Source: an uncultured Bacteroidales bacterium (GTDB lineage: Bacteria > Bacteroidota > Bacteroidia > Bacteroidales > P3). From it: DNA of 64,000 bases. The notes under the pieces were generated by a model. It had not been told where the DNA came from, did no database searches, and saw only the letters and a list, made by a program, of their open reading frames with translations. Every line of letters begins with the position of its first letter. Position 1 is the stretch's first letter. The translations under genes were made by a program, and so were the position numbers. Below are positions 7,052 through 17,573 of this stretch, one piece after another. Location of the stretch: NCBI GenBank assembly GCA_910578275.1, contig CAJTPR010000001.1, forward strand, positions 124,001 through 188,000, in the 5' to 3' direction.

Positions 7052-7210
7052 TCAAGCCTTGTTGGCAAAATATTCCTTTACCTTGTCGTTGGCGATGATT
7101 TCTTCCTTGAACGTGTAAGCACCCGTCTTGGGAGACTTTACCACTTTCACTACCTTGGCAAAATCCTTGCCGGTACTGGTCTTCAGGGTTGCAACTACTT
7201 TCTTTGCCAT
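7052..7210 (-). CDS. DUF4295 family small protein
   Basis: A protein of 52 residues starting MAKKVVATLK, with a VKSPKTGAYTFKEE centre, matching the short Lys-rich DUF4295 proteins found between rpmG and ftsY in Bacteroidota. The function is unknown; the basic composition and linkage to L33 suggest a ribosome-associated role. It begins 9 bases after rpmG, so the two are probably co-transcribed. Confidence 0.85.
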   Translation of the reverse strand: MAKKVVATLKTSTGKDFAKVVKVVKSPKTGAYTFKEEIIANDKVKEYFANKA

Positions 7211-7219
7211 GGCTTATAA

Positions 7220-7408
7220 CTATTTTATTTCTTTGTGAACCGTCACTTTCTTCAAGATGGGGTTGTATTTCTTCAACTCCAGACGGTCAGGCGTGTTTTT
7301 CTTGTTCTTGGTGGTAATATAACGGGAAGTGCCCGGCATACCGCTGGCCTTGTGTTCGGTGCATTCCAAAATCACCTGAACGCGCGCCTCTTTATTTTTC
7401 TTTCCCAT
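7220..7408 (-). CDS. rpmG: 50S ribosomal protein L33
   Basis: A protein of 62 residues. MGKKNKEARVQVILECTEH, then SRYITTKNKKNTPDRLELKK is the canonical L33 pattern. Only one Cys is present (in LECTEH), so this is a zinc-free form. L28 (rpmB), often the preceding gene in Bacteroidota, is absent here: upstream there is only a promoter region and then the divergent barrel-like gene. First gene of the rpmG-DUF4295-ftsY-rimO cluster. Confidence 0.96.
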   Translation of the reverse strand: MGKKNKEARVQVILECTEHKASGMPGTSRYITTKNKKNTPDRLELKKYNPILKKVTVHKEIK

Positions 7409-7454
7409 GACTTCTTACGGTTTTAAGGTATTCTGTATTCTGCGTTTCGGGGTG

Positions 7455-7484
7455 CAAAGGTAGTATTTTTTTTTGATTAACAAA
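7455..7484 (-). promoter_or_regulatory. rpmG promoter (TTTG-N18-TACCTTTG)
   Basis: On the minus strand, TTTG (7484-7481), an 18-base spacer and TACCTTTG (7462-7455) make a near-consensus Bacteroidota promoter, with the start expected about 40 bases before the rpmG ATG. Confidence 0.7.
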
Positions 7485-7567
7485 GGACTGTTGATTTTTG
7501 CGTTTTCTCACTGCCATGTCACCCCTTTTTCATATATTCGCTTTTATTAACCCAAAAAACACAAGCT

Positions 7568-8167
7568 ATGAAGAAGTTATCGATTGTACTGACTACCCTG
7601 TTCGCACTATCGTTGACGGGGCTGCACGCTGAGCTTGACACCAAAGCCGACACCGTGCTGATGTTTGCCAACAAACGGGATATGGTAAAAACAAAAAAAG
7701 ACGTTCCAGGTAGAGGCTATAACAATTCAGTGGAAGTATCAGCCAGTGTCTTACCCAAAAGCATCTATAACGTATCAGCCTCTATGGTGTTCGGATATAA
7801 CTTCAATAAGTATATATTCCTTGGTGGAGGTCTCGGCATTGCCTATCTCCATGAAGAACACCATTACTCTTATAATGGTACGACCGATATCGAGCATAAT
7901 ATAGGAATACCCGTATTTGTCCGTGCCAAGTTCAATTTCACGAAGAAACGTGTTTCCCCCTATTTCGGCATAGATATTGGTGGTGCCATGTTCTGGGAGG
8001 CCAAAAATAATAATGATGATGATTATTATGAACCTGATGGATATTTCTTATTCCGGCCGCATATCGGGCTTGACATCAACGTAAGCGAGAAAATCAAGCC
8101 CTACATCATGGTGGGCGGCTCCACCTACGGAGGTGCATTCTTTTTCGGTGCGGGATGTAAGTTCTAA
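7568..8167 (+). CDS. secreted beta-barrel-like protein, unknown
   Basis: A protein of 199 residues. MKKLSIVLTTLFALSLTGLHA is a clear signal peptide. The mature part has the alternating pattern of an eight-stranded outer-membrane barrel (for example SASMVFGYNFNKYIFLGGGL and SPYFGIDIGGAMFW) and ends in a terminal aromatic, CKF*, typical of outer-membrane barrels. An Asn/Asp run (NNNDDDYYEPD, around 150-160) looks like a surface loop. Codon use is more AT-rich than in its neighbours. It stands alone between two minus-strand genes. A weak -7 box (TATATTCG, 7533-7540) precedes it. Function unknown; outer-membrane protein is the best description. Confidence 0.75.
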   Translation: MKKLSIVLTTLFALSLTGLHAELDTKADTVLMFANKRDMVKTKKDVPGRGYNNSVEVSASVLPKSIYNVSASMVFGYNFNKYIFLGGGLGIAYLHEEHHYSYNGTTDIEHNIGIPVFVRAKFNFTKKRVSPYFGIDIGGAMFWEAKNNNDDDYYEPDGYFLFRPHIGLDINVSEKIKPYIMVGGSTYGGAFFFGAGCKF

Positions 8168-8222
8168 ATCACTCCCATTTGTTTTACCGGAAACGGTTCT
8201 ACTATTTTCCGACAATAAAAAA

Positions 8223-8252
8223 GCGGGCGGTCGAGATTTCTCAACCGCCCGC
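8223..8252 (-). terminator. aspA intrinsic terminator
   Basis: GCGGGCGGT (8223-8231) and ACCGCCCGC (8244-8252) form a 9-bp GC-rich stem, extended inside by GAG/CTC. On the minus strand it is followed by TTTTTTATTG. It lies 24 bases beyond the aspA stop and may also limit plus-strand readthrough. Confidence 0.85.
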
Positions 8253-8276
8253 AAAATATTGGACTTGCCTCGAAAA

Positions 8277-9758
8277 CTATTTCTTGGCGGGCTTGATGTC
8301 TAATTTCACCGGATTGACCATGTTTTCCGTCTTCATGATCTTTTCCAGATCGGCCTTGGACATCAATTTCTTTTTGAGTACCAACTCGATGACGCTCTTG
8401 CCTGTTTTCTTGGCTTCCTTGGCGATTTCATCCCCTTCGTGGTGGCCGATGTAGGGATTGAGCATCGTGATGATGCCGATGCTGTTTTCCACCATCTCGC
8501 GGCAACGCTTTTCGTTGGCCTTCAAGCCGTCGATACACAACGTACGCAGGGTGCTGAACGCGTTCTGCAGCAATTCGATGGACTCAAACACCGCATAGCA
8601 CATGACCGGCTCCATCACGTTCAGTTCCAACTGGGCGGCATCGGCGGCCATCGTAACGGTCAGGTCGTTACCGATGACGCGGAAGCAGACCTGGTTCACC
8701 ACTTCGGGAATGACGGGATTCACCTTGCCGGGCATGATGGAGGAACCGGGCTGCATTTCGGGCAAGAACACTTCCTGCAAGCCGCAGCGCGGACCGGAAC
8801 CCATCAGACGCAAGTCGTTGCAGATCTTGCCCAGACGGACGGCCAGACGTTTCAAGCCGGAAGAATAATTCACCACGCCGCCATTGTCGGAGGTCACGAA
8901 AACGAGGTTCTTGTCCAATTTGATCTTGAGCTTCATGACCGAAGCCAAGGCCTTGGCGCAGGCATCGGCATATCCCGGTTCGGCGTTGATACCCGTACCG
9001 ATGGCCGTGGCACCCATGTTCACCGTAAGGAATTCCTGGGCGGCGGCATCCAAGGCGGCCACTTCGCGTTTCAAACCTTCGGCAAAGCCGTTGAAAGTCT
9101 GACCCAAGGTCATGGGAACGGCATCCTGCAACTGGGTACGTCCCATCTTGACCATCTTGGCGAAGGCCTTTCCTTTCTTTTCCAAGGAAGCGATGAGCTT
9201 CTTCAGTTCGGCCACCATTTCCACATGGCTGAAATACAAGCCGAAGTGCATGGCCGTGGGATAAGCGTCGTTGGTGGACTGGGAGCAGTTCACGTGGTCG
9301 TTGGGATTGCAGTACTGGTATTCGCCCGGCTTGTGACCCATGATCTGCAAGGCACGGTTGGCGATCACTTCATTGGCGTTCATGTTCATCGTGGTACCGG
9401 CTCCGCCTTGGATCATATCGGAGGCGAAAGCGTCATGGTGCTGGCCGGCGATGATTTCCTTGCAGGCTTTCACGATGGCATCCAATTGTTTCTTGTCAAC
9501 ACGCTTGGGGTTGATCTGGTTGTTGGCGATGGCGGCACCCCATTTGGTATAGGCGAATCCCTTGATGAAGTTGGGGTAACGCGACATGGGAACATTGCTG
9601 ATCTTGAAGTTTTGGAAACCACGGGCGGCTTGCACGCCATAGAGGGCGTTCGCGGGAATTTCGAGCGTTCCCAGCAAGTCGGTTTCTTTTCTCAGGCCCT
9701 TGGCGCTGGCTTTCGTCGTTTTGGAAGCAGCGGCGGTCTTGGTGTTTTTTACAGCCAT
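8277..9758 (-). CDS. aspA: aspartate ammonia-lyase
   Basis: Aspartase of 493 residues, converting L-aspartate to fumarate and ammonia. The fumarase/aspartase signature GSSIMPGKVNP is at 338-348, with the catalytic Ser in its loop. STNDAYPTA (161-169) and GRTQLQDAVPMTLGQ (206-220) are the other superfamily motifs. A Lys/Ala/Thr-rich tail of about 24 residues precedes the usual start and is an unusual extension. Downstream of the aminotransferase gene with a 32-base gap; together they could shuttle oxaloacetate to aspartate to fumarate. Fumarase C is a less likely alternative given the overall length and the EIPANALYGVQ opening. Confidence 0.92.
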   Translation of the reverse strand: MAVKNTKTAAASKTTKASAKGLRKETDLLGTLEIPANALYGVQAARGFQNFKISNVPMSRYPNFIKGFAYTKWGAAIANNQINPKRVDKKQLDAIVKACKEIIAGQHHDAFASDMIQGGAGTTMNMNANEVIANRALQIMGHKPGEYQYCNPNDHVNCSQSTNDAYPTAMHFGLYFSHVEMVAELKKLIASLEKKGKAFAKMVKMGRTQLQDAVPMTLGQTFNGFAEGLKREVAALDAAAQEFLTVNMGATAIGTGINAEPGYADACAKALASVMKLKIKLDKNLVFVTSDNGGVVNYSSGLKRLAVRLGKICNDLRLMGSGPRCGLQEVFLPEMQPGSSIMPGKVNPVIPEVVNQVCFRVIGNDLTVTMAADAAQLELNVMEPVMCYAVFESIELLQNAFSTLRTLCIDGLKANEKRCREMVENSIGIITMLNPYIGHHEGDEIAKEAKKTGKSVIELVLKKKLMSKADLEKIMKTENMVNPVKLDIKPAKK

Positions 9759-9790
9759 TTTTCTATTCTTTTTGTGTTATTATTTGAAAA

Positions 9791-10993
9791 TCATTTACGA
9801 GTGGAACCGGGATAAACCTTCAAGGCCTCTTCCAGGCAATGCATGGCTTCCTTCAGGTCCTCTTCCTTGAGCACGTAACTGATACGCACTTCGTCGTTGC
9901 CCGAACCCGGCGTGGAATAGAACCCGGTGGCGGGAGCCAGCATCACGGTCTTGCCGTCGGTGCTGAAGTCTTCAAGCAGCCACTGGCAGAACTTGTCAGC
10001 GTTGTCGATGGGCAGACGTGCCACCGCGTAAAACGCGCCCTTGGGATCGGGACAGTAGCAGCCTTCCATCTTGTTGATGGATTCCACGACGATATTGCGA
10101 CGCTTGGTGTACTCGGCCAACACTTGGGCGAAGTATGCGGCAGGCGCGTCGATGGCCGCCTCTCCGAAAATCTGGCCATAGGTAGGAGGGCTCAGGCGGG
10201 CCTGTGCCGCCTTCATGGCAGCGGAATACACCTGCTTGTTCTTGGTGACGAACATGCCGATGCGACAACCGCAGGCCGAGTAGCGCTTGGAAATGGAATC
10301 GAGCAAGATGACATGTTCTTCCAGCCCCTTGAGCTGCATGACCGAATGGTACTTGCAGCCATCATAGCAGAATTCGCGATACACCTCGTCGGCCATGAGG
10401 AAGAGATCATGCTTCTTGACGATGTGCGCCAATACGTCCAGTTCTTCCTCCGAATACAAATATCCGGTAGGATTGTTGGGATTGCAAATGAGTATGGCCT
10501 TGGTAGCGGGCGTTATCTTCTTTTCGAATTCCTCGATAGGCGGCAACGCGAAGCCGTTCTCTATCTTGGAAACGATAGGCACCGTCCTTATGCCGGCCAG
10601 TTTTCCGAAACCCGAATAATTGGCATAGAACGGTTCGGTAACGATCACCTCGTCTCCCGGATCGAGGCAGGTCATGAACGCGAACAAGATGGCTTCCGAA
10701 CCGCCGTTGGTGACGATAATCTCGTTTTCGTCCACGTCGATGTCGAACGACTTGTAGTATTCCGCCAATTTTTGACGGAAAGAAAGGATTCCCGCCGAAT
10801 GGCTATAAGCGACCAGCGGAAGCGTATTGTTCCGTACCGCGTCCAACGCCACCTTCGGGGAAGCGATGTCGGGCTGTCCGATATTGAGGTGGTAGACCTT
10901 GACGCCCCTCTTCTTGGCCTCGTCCGAAAAAGGAACGAGCTTGCGGATGGGGGAGGCGGGCATTTCCTGCCCTTTCTTTGAAATTGAAGGCAT
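9791..10993 (-). CDS. pyridoxal-phosphate aminotransferase class I (aspartate-type)
   Basis: A protein of 400 residues with fold type I PLP features: NPNNPTG (171-177), ADEVYREF (201-208), the Schiff-base Lys at 236 in SISKRYSACGCRIG, and an Arg in RISYVLKEEDL near the C-terminus for the alpha-carboxylate. It is probably an aspartate or broad amino-acid aminotransferase; the adjacent aspA supports aspartate. The specificity is inferred from context. An inverted repeat that should terminate DUF1573 transcripts lies just upstream. Confidence 0.85.
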   Translation of the reverse strand: MPSISKKGQEMPASPIRKLVPFSDEAKKRGVKVYHLNIGQPDIASPKVALDAVRNNTLPLVAYSHSAGILSFRQKLAEYYKSFDIDVDENEIIVTNGGSEAILFAFMTCLDPGDEVIVTEPFYANYSGFGKLAGIRTVPIVSKIENGFALPPIEEFEKKITPATKAILICNPNNPTGYLYSEEELDVLAHIVKKHDLFLMADEVYREFCYDGCKYHSVMQLKGLEEHVILLDSISKRYSACGCRIGMFVTKNKQVYSAAMKAAQARLSPPTYGQIFGEAAIDAPAAYFAQVLAEYTKRRNIVVESINKMEGCYCPDPKGAFYAVARLPIDNADKFCQWLLEDFSTDGKTVMLAPATGFYSTPGSGNDEVRISYVLKEEDLKEAMHCLEEALKVYPGSTRK

Positions 10994-11016
10994 GATTTTC
11001 TTTATTTTCAGAAAAC

Positions 11017-11048
11017 GACAATCCCCGACTGTAACACCGGGGATTGTC
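11017..11048 (-). terminator. intrinsic terminator after the DUF1573 gene
   Basis: GACAATCCCCG (11017-11027) and CGGGGATTGTC (11038-11048) form a perfect 11-bp stem with a 10-base loop, followed on the minus strand by GTTTTC. It lies 15 bases beyond the DUF1573 stop. Confidence 0.8.
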
Positions 11049-11063
11049 TTTCGTTTCGCGCAA

Positions 11064-11489
11064 TTAGTTCTTGGAAGTCACCGTACCGCGGATACTGAGG
11101 ACCACACGGTCGGGATTTCCGTTGGTGGAAACGGTAATCGACTTGCTGATACCGCCGATACGGTTGGTGTCGTAATGCACCTTGATCGAACTTTTCTTGC
11201 CCGGCATGATCGGCTCACGAGGCCAGGAAGGCACGGTGCAACCGCAGGAAGAACGTACGTCGGAAAGGATAAGCGGTTCGGTACCGTTGTTTTCGAACAC
11301 GAATTCGCAGTTGCCGTTGGCGCCCTGCTCGATGGTACCGTAATCGTGAACCGTCTTTTCAAACTTGATTCCGGGACCTTCCACCTTTTCGGCCTTTTCC
11401 TGATTGCCCGTCGTTACGGGAGCCGCATACGAGAAGCCGACGCACGACAAGGCGGCAGCCAGCACAAATCCACAAACAAGCTTTTTCAT
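11064..11489 (-). CDS. secreted DUF1573 protein
   Basis: A protein of 141 residues. MKKLVCGFVLAAALSCVGFSYA is a signal peptide. The mature domain has the DUF1573 hallmarks: HDYGTIEQG, FVFENNGTEPLIL, then SSCGCTVPSWP, and an Ig-like strand pattern to the end. These small periplasmic or exported proteins are frequent in Bacteroidota; the function is unknown. An in-frame ATG eight codons upstream (METKKQ) exists, but the MKK start gives a better signal peptide. It has its own -7 box and terminator, so it is probably monocistronic. Confidence 0.88.
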   Translation of the reverse strand: MKKLVCGFVLAAALSCVGFSYAAPVTTGNQEKAEKVEGPGIKFEKTVHDYGTIEQGANGNCEFVFENNGTEPLILSDVRSSCGCTVPSWPREPIMPGKKSSIKVHYDTNRIGGISKSITVSTNGNPDRVVLSIRGTVTSKN

Positions 11490-11558
11490 TATTTTCTGTT
11501 TTTTGGTTTCCATACTCCGGATGGAACGGCAAAGGCCGAGCACCCTGTTAAACGGGCG

Positions 11559-11566
11559 CAAATATA
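11559..11566 (-). promoter_or_regulatory. -7 box (TATATTTG) upstream of the DUF1573 gene
   Basis: TATATTTG on the minus strand matches TAnnTTTG, about 70 bases before the MKK start codon and just downstream of the gtrA-like stop. Confidence 0.5.
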
Positions 11567-11584
11567 ACATTTTCCGCGATATGG

Positions 11585-11995
11585 TTAAAACAACAGGCGT
11601 TTTTTGAGCACGAAATTCCAGCCCGTGACCAACACCACCGTGACAAGTTTGGCCACCATGTAATGCACGCTTCCGGCAGACGTGAAAAGATACATCAGCA
11701 CGTAGGTCAACCCTGTTCCCGAAAGCCCCACGAGGAAGAACAGCAAAAACTCCACGCAAGGGTTGGTAAAACGACGGCGGCTGAAAATCCAGAAGATGCT
11801 GAGCAGGTAGGTGACGATCAAGCCGGCAAGGTTCCCGATGCTGGCCGCCACGGCGGCATTCATGCCTGCCCCTTCCTTCAAGGCGGCCATGATGCCGAAA
11901 TCCACGCAAAAAGCCGTTCCTCCGGAAATCAGATAACGCAACACCTGACCGGCCAAGGCACCGTCCCGACGTCTGAACAACCGGGCAAGCTTCAT
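11585..11995 (-). CDS. GtrA-like membrane protein
   Basis: A protein of 136 residues with four hydrophobic segments and the GtrA opening LRYLISGGTAFCVDFGIM, then VAASIGNLAGLIVTYLLSIF and a C-terminal WNFVLKKRLLF. GtrA proteins are proposed to flip or assist transfer of polyprenyl-phosphate sugars. The start at MKLARLF is one base after the GT-C gene's stop. With the two upstream genes it makes a coherent set: GT2 charges the lipid, GtrA moves it and GT-C uses it. Confidence 0.85.
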   Translation of the reverse strand: MKLARLFRRRDGALAGQVLRYLISGGTAFCVDFGIMAALKEGAGMNAAVAASIGNLAGLIVTYLLSIFWIFSRRRFTNPCVEFLLFFLVGLSGTGLTYVLMYLFTSAGSVHYMVAKLVTVVLVTGWNFVLKKRLLF

Positions 11996-11996
11996 C

Positions 11997-13562
11997 TTAC
12001 TTCCTGCAAATGGCTTCGGCCGCGGACTTGTCGAACACATACAATACGGTTACCGGTTCCGGCGTGCGATAAATCTCCTTGAACACGGACGGATATTCGA
12101 GAATGGCGGGATACAAGTAGCGCCCCGTGGAACCATAACCCAATTGCTCGAGCACGACGTAATCCACGCCGTTGTCCAGCATGCCTCGCACCACCTCTTC
12201 CGGGTCAAGGCTGAAGGCATAGCCCGTGGCGCGGGTCTTGGGCGAGAAATAATTGAACAGCTCAGGCTTCCGGCAACAAACCACCGTACCCTCGGCCACG
12301 CTGTTGTCTACCATCCTGGCCAAGTTGAAATAATGGGAATAGGCCATGGGATAAGGTCTCTTGGCCACTTGGCGCAATTCACCGACCGGCCCGGCCATGG
12401 GAACGGCCAACAGCAACCACAAGAGCCCCCAGCGGCTGTCCCGCCTTATTTCCGGCATCCTCCTCTTGCCGCGATACCATTGCAGCAAGGACAAGATTCC
12501 CACATAAAAGAATACGAAAAGGAACGGCACGAGCGGGGTCACGTAACGTGTACCGTTGCCGCCGTGCCAAAGGGCGAACAAACCGATGTTTCCGGCAAGG
12601 AAGGCCAGCATCGCCCAACGCATCTTGCCCATGTTCCACGCGCCCATGACCACGACGGCGAACACGATCGACCCGGACAAAACGGTTCCGGCTCCCGCGG
12701 CGGAAAAATCCACGAACGGAAACAAAAGTTCCTGGAATCCTTGGATGACCGTATCGTTCAGATTCACGATCATCTTGTCGACCATCTCTCCCACCGAAGA
12801 TATGGTTCCCATTTCAGGCCGCCACGGATTCACCGTCATGACCGTGCCCAGGTACCGTCCCTTTATTCCGTAGGCGGCGTTACGCCATATCCAAGGCAAA
12901 AGTCCCAGAAAGATTCCGGTCATCGAAGCCAGACCCGCACGCCATTCCTTGCGGAAAAAGAAAAAGACCACGACGGCAAACATGGCCGACGCGCCGACAG
13001 TCCTGATATGATAGGAAAAAACGGAAAACAAGATGGCCATGTAGAACCACGGAGACTTGTACCATTCGCCCTCCCCTCTTTCCGCATACCGAAAAAGCGC
13101 ATACATGACCGCCACCGTGGTGAACATGTACGACATCTCCGACATCACCATGCCGGAGAACTGCAACAAGACCGGAGAAAAGAACGTAAGGGCGGCGATG
13201 GAAAACGCCCACCAGACCTGCCCCGTGAGCCTGCGCACGATAAAGAACAAGCCCAGGACGGAAAAGAGGAGGAAAATACCGTTCAATACCTTGAAGCCCG
13301 TCAACGAATCCATTCCGCATCTGACGAATACCGACAGCAAGGCCGGATAGCCGGGGGGAAAATGAGAGGCCGGCTTGTAACTCCCGTCCACGGAGACATC
13401 GGAATAACCGTGTCCTTCCGCCAGGATACGTGCCAACCGGATATAGGACGCGTTGTCGCCGTTAAGGTCCAATTTGGGATTGACCGTAGCGACAAACAGG
13501 ATGGCGCACAAAAGCGTCAAGAGTCCGACCAACCACCAGACCTGGATTTTCCTTTTCATCAT
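11997..13562 (-). CDS. GT-C type membrane glycosyltransferase-like protein
   Basis: A protein of 521 residues with about ten hydrophobic segments. The first loop after helix 1 contains DLNGDNASY and HFPPGYPALLS, like the periplasmic Asp and the following loop of lipid-linked-sugar-dependent GT-C (PMT/ArnT-like) enzymes. The C-terminal soluble part (about 400-521) lacks a recognised domain. The start ATGATG overlaps the stop of the GT2 gene (ATGA), indicating translational coupling. It likely transfers a sugar from polyprenyl phosphate to an envelope acceptor; donor and acceptor cannot be read from the sequence. Confidence 0.75.
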   Translation of the reverse strand: MMKRKIQVWWLVGLLTLLCAILFVATVNPKLDLNGDNASYIRLARILAEGHGYSDVSVDGSYKPASHFPPGYPALLSVFVRCGMDSLTGFKVLNGIFLLFSVLGLFFIVRRLTGQVWWAFSIAALTFFSPVLLQFSGMVMSEMSYMFTTVAVMYALFRYAERGEGEWYKSPWFYMAILFSVFSYHIRTVGASAMFAVVVFFFFRKEWRAGLASMTGIFLGLLPWIWRNAAYGIKGRYLGTVMTVNPWRPEMGTISSVGEMVDKMIVNLNDTVIQGFQELLFPFVDFSAAGAGTVLSGSIVFAVVVMGAWNMGKMRWAMLAFLAGNIGLFALWHGGNGTRYVTPLVPFLFVFFYVGILSLLQWYRGKRRMPEIRRDSRWGLLWLLLAVPMAGPVGELRQVAKRPYPMAYSHYFNLARMVDNSVAEGTVVCCRKPELFNYFSPKTRATGYAFSLDPEEVVRGMLDNGVDYVVLEQLGYGSTGRYLYPAILEYPSVFKEIYRTPEPVTVLYVFDKSAAEAICRK

Positions 13563-14308
13563 TTCCCGGGCAGATACAATTTGGACTTCATCCATCCCCA
13601 CTTGCAAAGGCGATAGACGATCGAAACCTTGAGCACGCCCAAGCCATAGACGGCCGAACGGCGGAAATTGATGGAAGAAGCCTCCTCGAAATACTTGGTA
13701 GGGCAAGTGACTTCGCCTATCTCGTATCCGGCATAGAAGATTTGCGCCAACATTTCATTATCGAAAACAAAATCATCGGAATCGATACCGTAATTGACCG
13801 AGCGGAGCACTTCGGCCGAAAACGCCCTGTAACCGGTATGATATTCGGAGAGTTTCTGGTGCAGCATCAGATTCTCGAAAAAAGTAAGCAACCTGTTGGC
13901 CACATACTTGACAAGCGGCATTCCGCCCTTGCGGGCGCCTCTGCCCAGGATACGGGACGCCAGGCAGACGGGATAGACGCCATTGGCTATCATATAGGCC
14001 ATGGAGTGCACCAATTTGGGCGTATATTGATAGTCGGGATGCACCATCACCACAATATCGGCACCCAGTTCCAAGGCCCTGTCGTAACAAGTCTTCTGAT
14101 TACCGCCATACCCCTTGTTCTTGTCGTGGACCAGCACTTCCCTTATGCCAAGTTCCCGTGCCTTTTCCACAGTATTGTCGCGCGAACAATCATCGGTAAG
14201 AATCACCTCGTCCACGATGTCGAACGGAATTTCGGCATAGGTCTGCGCCAATGTCTTCTCGGCATTGTAAGCCGGCATCACAACAACTACTTTTTTATTG
14301 TCAATCAT
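13559..14308 (-). CDS. GT2 polyprenyl-phosphate glycosyltransferase (DPM1-like)
   Basis: A protein of 249 residues. GT-A fold: VVVVMPAYNAEKTLAQTY (7-24), EVILTDDCSRDNT (34-46), and the family Asp motif in VMVHPDYQYTP in place of DADLQH. It has no C-terminal membrane anchors beyond an amphipathic tail. These enzymes load a sugar from a nucleotide donor onto polyprenyl or undecaprenyl phosphate. First gene of the GT2/GT-C/GtrA set, with a -7 box 20 bases upstream of the ATG. Confidence 0.85.
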   Translation of the reverse strand: MIDNKKVVVVMPAYNAEKTLAQTYAEIPFDIVDEVILTDDCSRDNTVEKARELGIREVLVHDKNKGYGGNQKTCYDRALELGADIVVMVHPDYQYTPKLVHSMAYMIANGVYPVCLASRILGRGARKGGMPLVKYVANRLLTFFENLMLHQKLSEYHTGYRAFSAEVLRSVNYGIDSDDFVFDNEMLAQIFYAGYEIGEVTCPTKYFEEASSINFRRSAVYGLGVLKVSIVYRLCKWGWMKSKLYLPGK

Positions 14309-14328
14309 TTGGGCGCGAATTAAACACG

Positions 14329-14336
14329 CAAATGTA
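14329..14336 (-). promoter_or_regulatory. -7 box (TACATTTG) of the GT2/GT-C/GtrA operon
   Basis: TACATTTG on the minus strand, 20 bases upstream of the GT2 ATG; exact TAnnTTTG match in an AT-rich pocket. Confidence 0.55.
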
Positions 14337-14910
14337 AATAATTTATTATTATGCTCCTGTTCATTCCATGCCGGAAATCCTTTCGCGGCGATCCGGGAAA
14401 CCGTCCTACGACGTGGTCTCTTTCTCAGGACATTTCCGATTCAACCCTGGCAGCAACGGGATCAACCCACGGAATCCGCCCAAGCCGAACGATCCTGATT
14501 CGTTCCCAAATCTCAATGAAGGCCTCATCTTCAATAGACCGCACGTCCTGAACGTTCGCGGTAAACACGACCGGCCGCCCCGGTCATCCGCAAAACGCAC
14601 CGTATCGCCCGATTGACAAGGAATCATTTCCCAAGGTTTCCGCATACGTGCCGGCTTCTTCCATCTAAACCGGCGACAGGCGCACGCTGCCGAAAGGTCA
14701 GAAAAAACCATGAAATACAGACATTTCGGCTCAATTAATCCGTTCATATCAAAAATTTATGCCAAAATTTCATAAAACAGGAAACGGCACGGGGATTGAT
14801 GCGGAAGAAAGCCGACGTCTTATTGGAACCGGACGCAGAAGCCGAGCCTGCTTGGCTTTTGCCGAGGCGAACAAAATGTCGGATGAAAACACCATTCAAA
14901 AACAAGAACC
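14337..14910. other. intergenic region before clpB
   Basis: No intact gene is supported. The minus strand holds the decayed reading frame at 14425-14645. The last 160 bases before clpB are AT-rich up to about 14780 and show no TAnnTTTG box I could recognise, so the clpB promoter is not located. Short plus-strand frames here have no protein-like features. Confidence 0.5.
14425..14645 (-). pseudogene. frameshifted remnant, possibly ASCH/PUA-like
   Basis: Two overlapping minus-strand frames read like pieces of one protein. The first (from an ATG at 14645) gives MRKPWEMIPCQSGDTVRFAD. The second, entered around 14585 by a one-base shift, continues RPVVFTANVQDVRSIEDEAF and then IEIWERIRIVRLGRIPW to a stop at 14425. 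The order 'PWEMI...GDTVRF...V.A.V.DVR...EAFIEIWERI' recalls small ASCH/PUA-type domains, but the middle is shorter than usual. The shift is real in this sequence; whether it is decay or a sequencing error is open. Identity uncertain. Confidence 0.3.
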
Positions 14911-17514
<2,604 letters not shown>

Positions 17515-17523
17515 ACCGCATCC

Positions 17524-17554
17524 TTGTCCAACCCCGCCCTTTGTGTTATTTTTG
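17524..17554 (+). promoter_or_regulatory. promoter of the DUF4294 gene (TTG-N20-TATTTTTG)
   Basis: TTG at 17524-17526, 20-base spacer, TATTTTTG at 17547-17554; a good Bacteroidota consensus match only ten bases after the clpB stop, giving a leader of roughly 13 bases. Confidence 0.65.
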
Positions 17555-17573
17555 GCGACAACCAAAATGTAAC

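Noticed and set aside
7409..7567. rpmB (L28) expected before rpmG
   Set aside because: The interval is too short and AT-rich and contains only the promoter; no L28-like translation.
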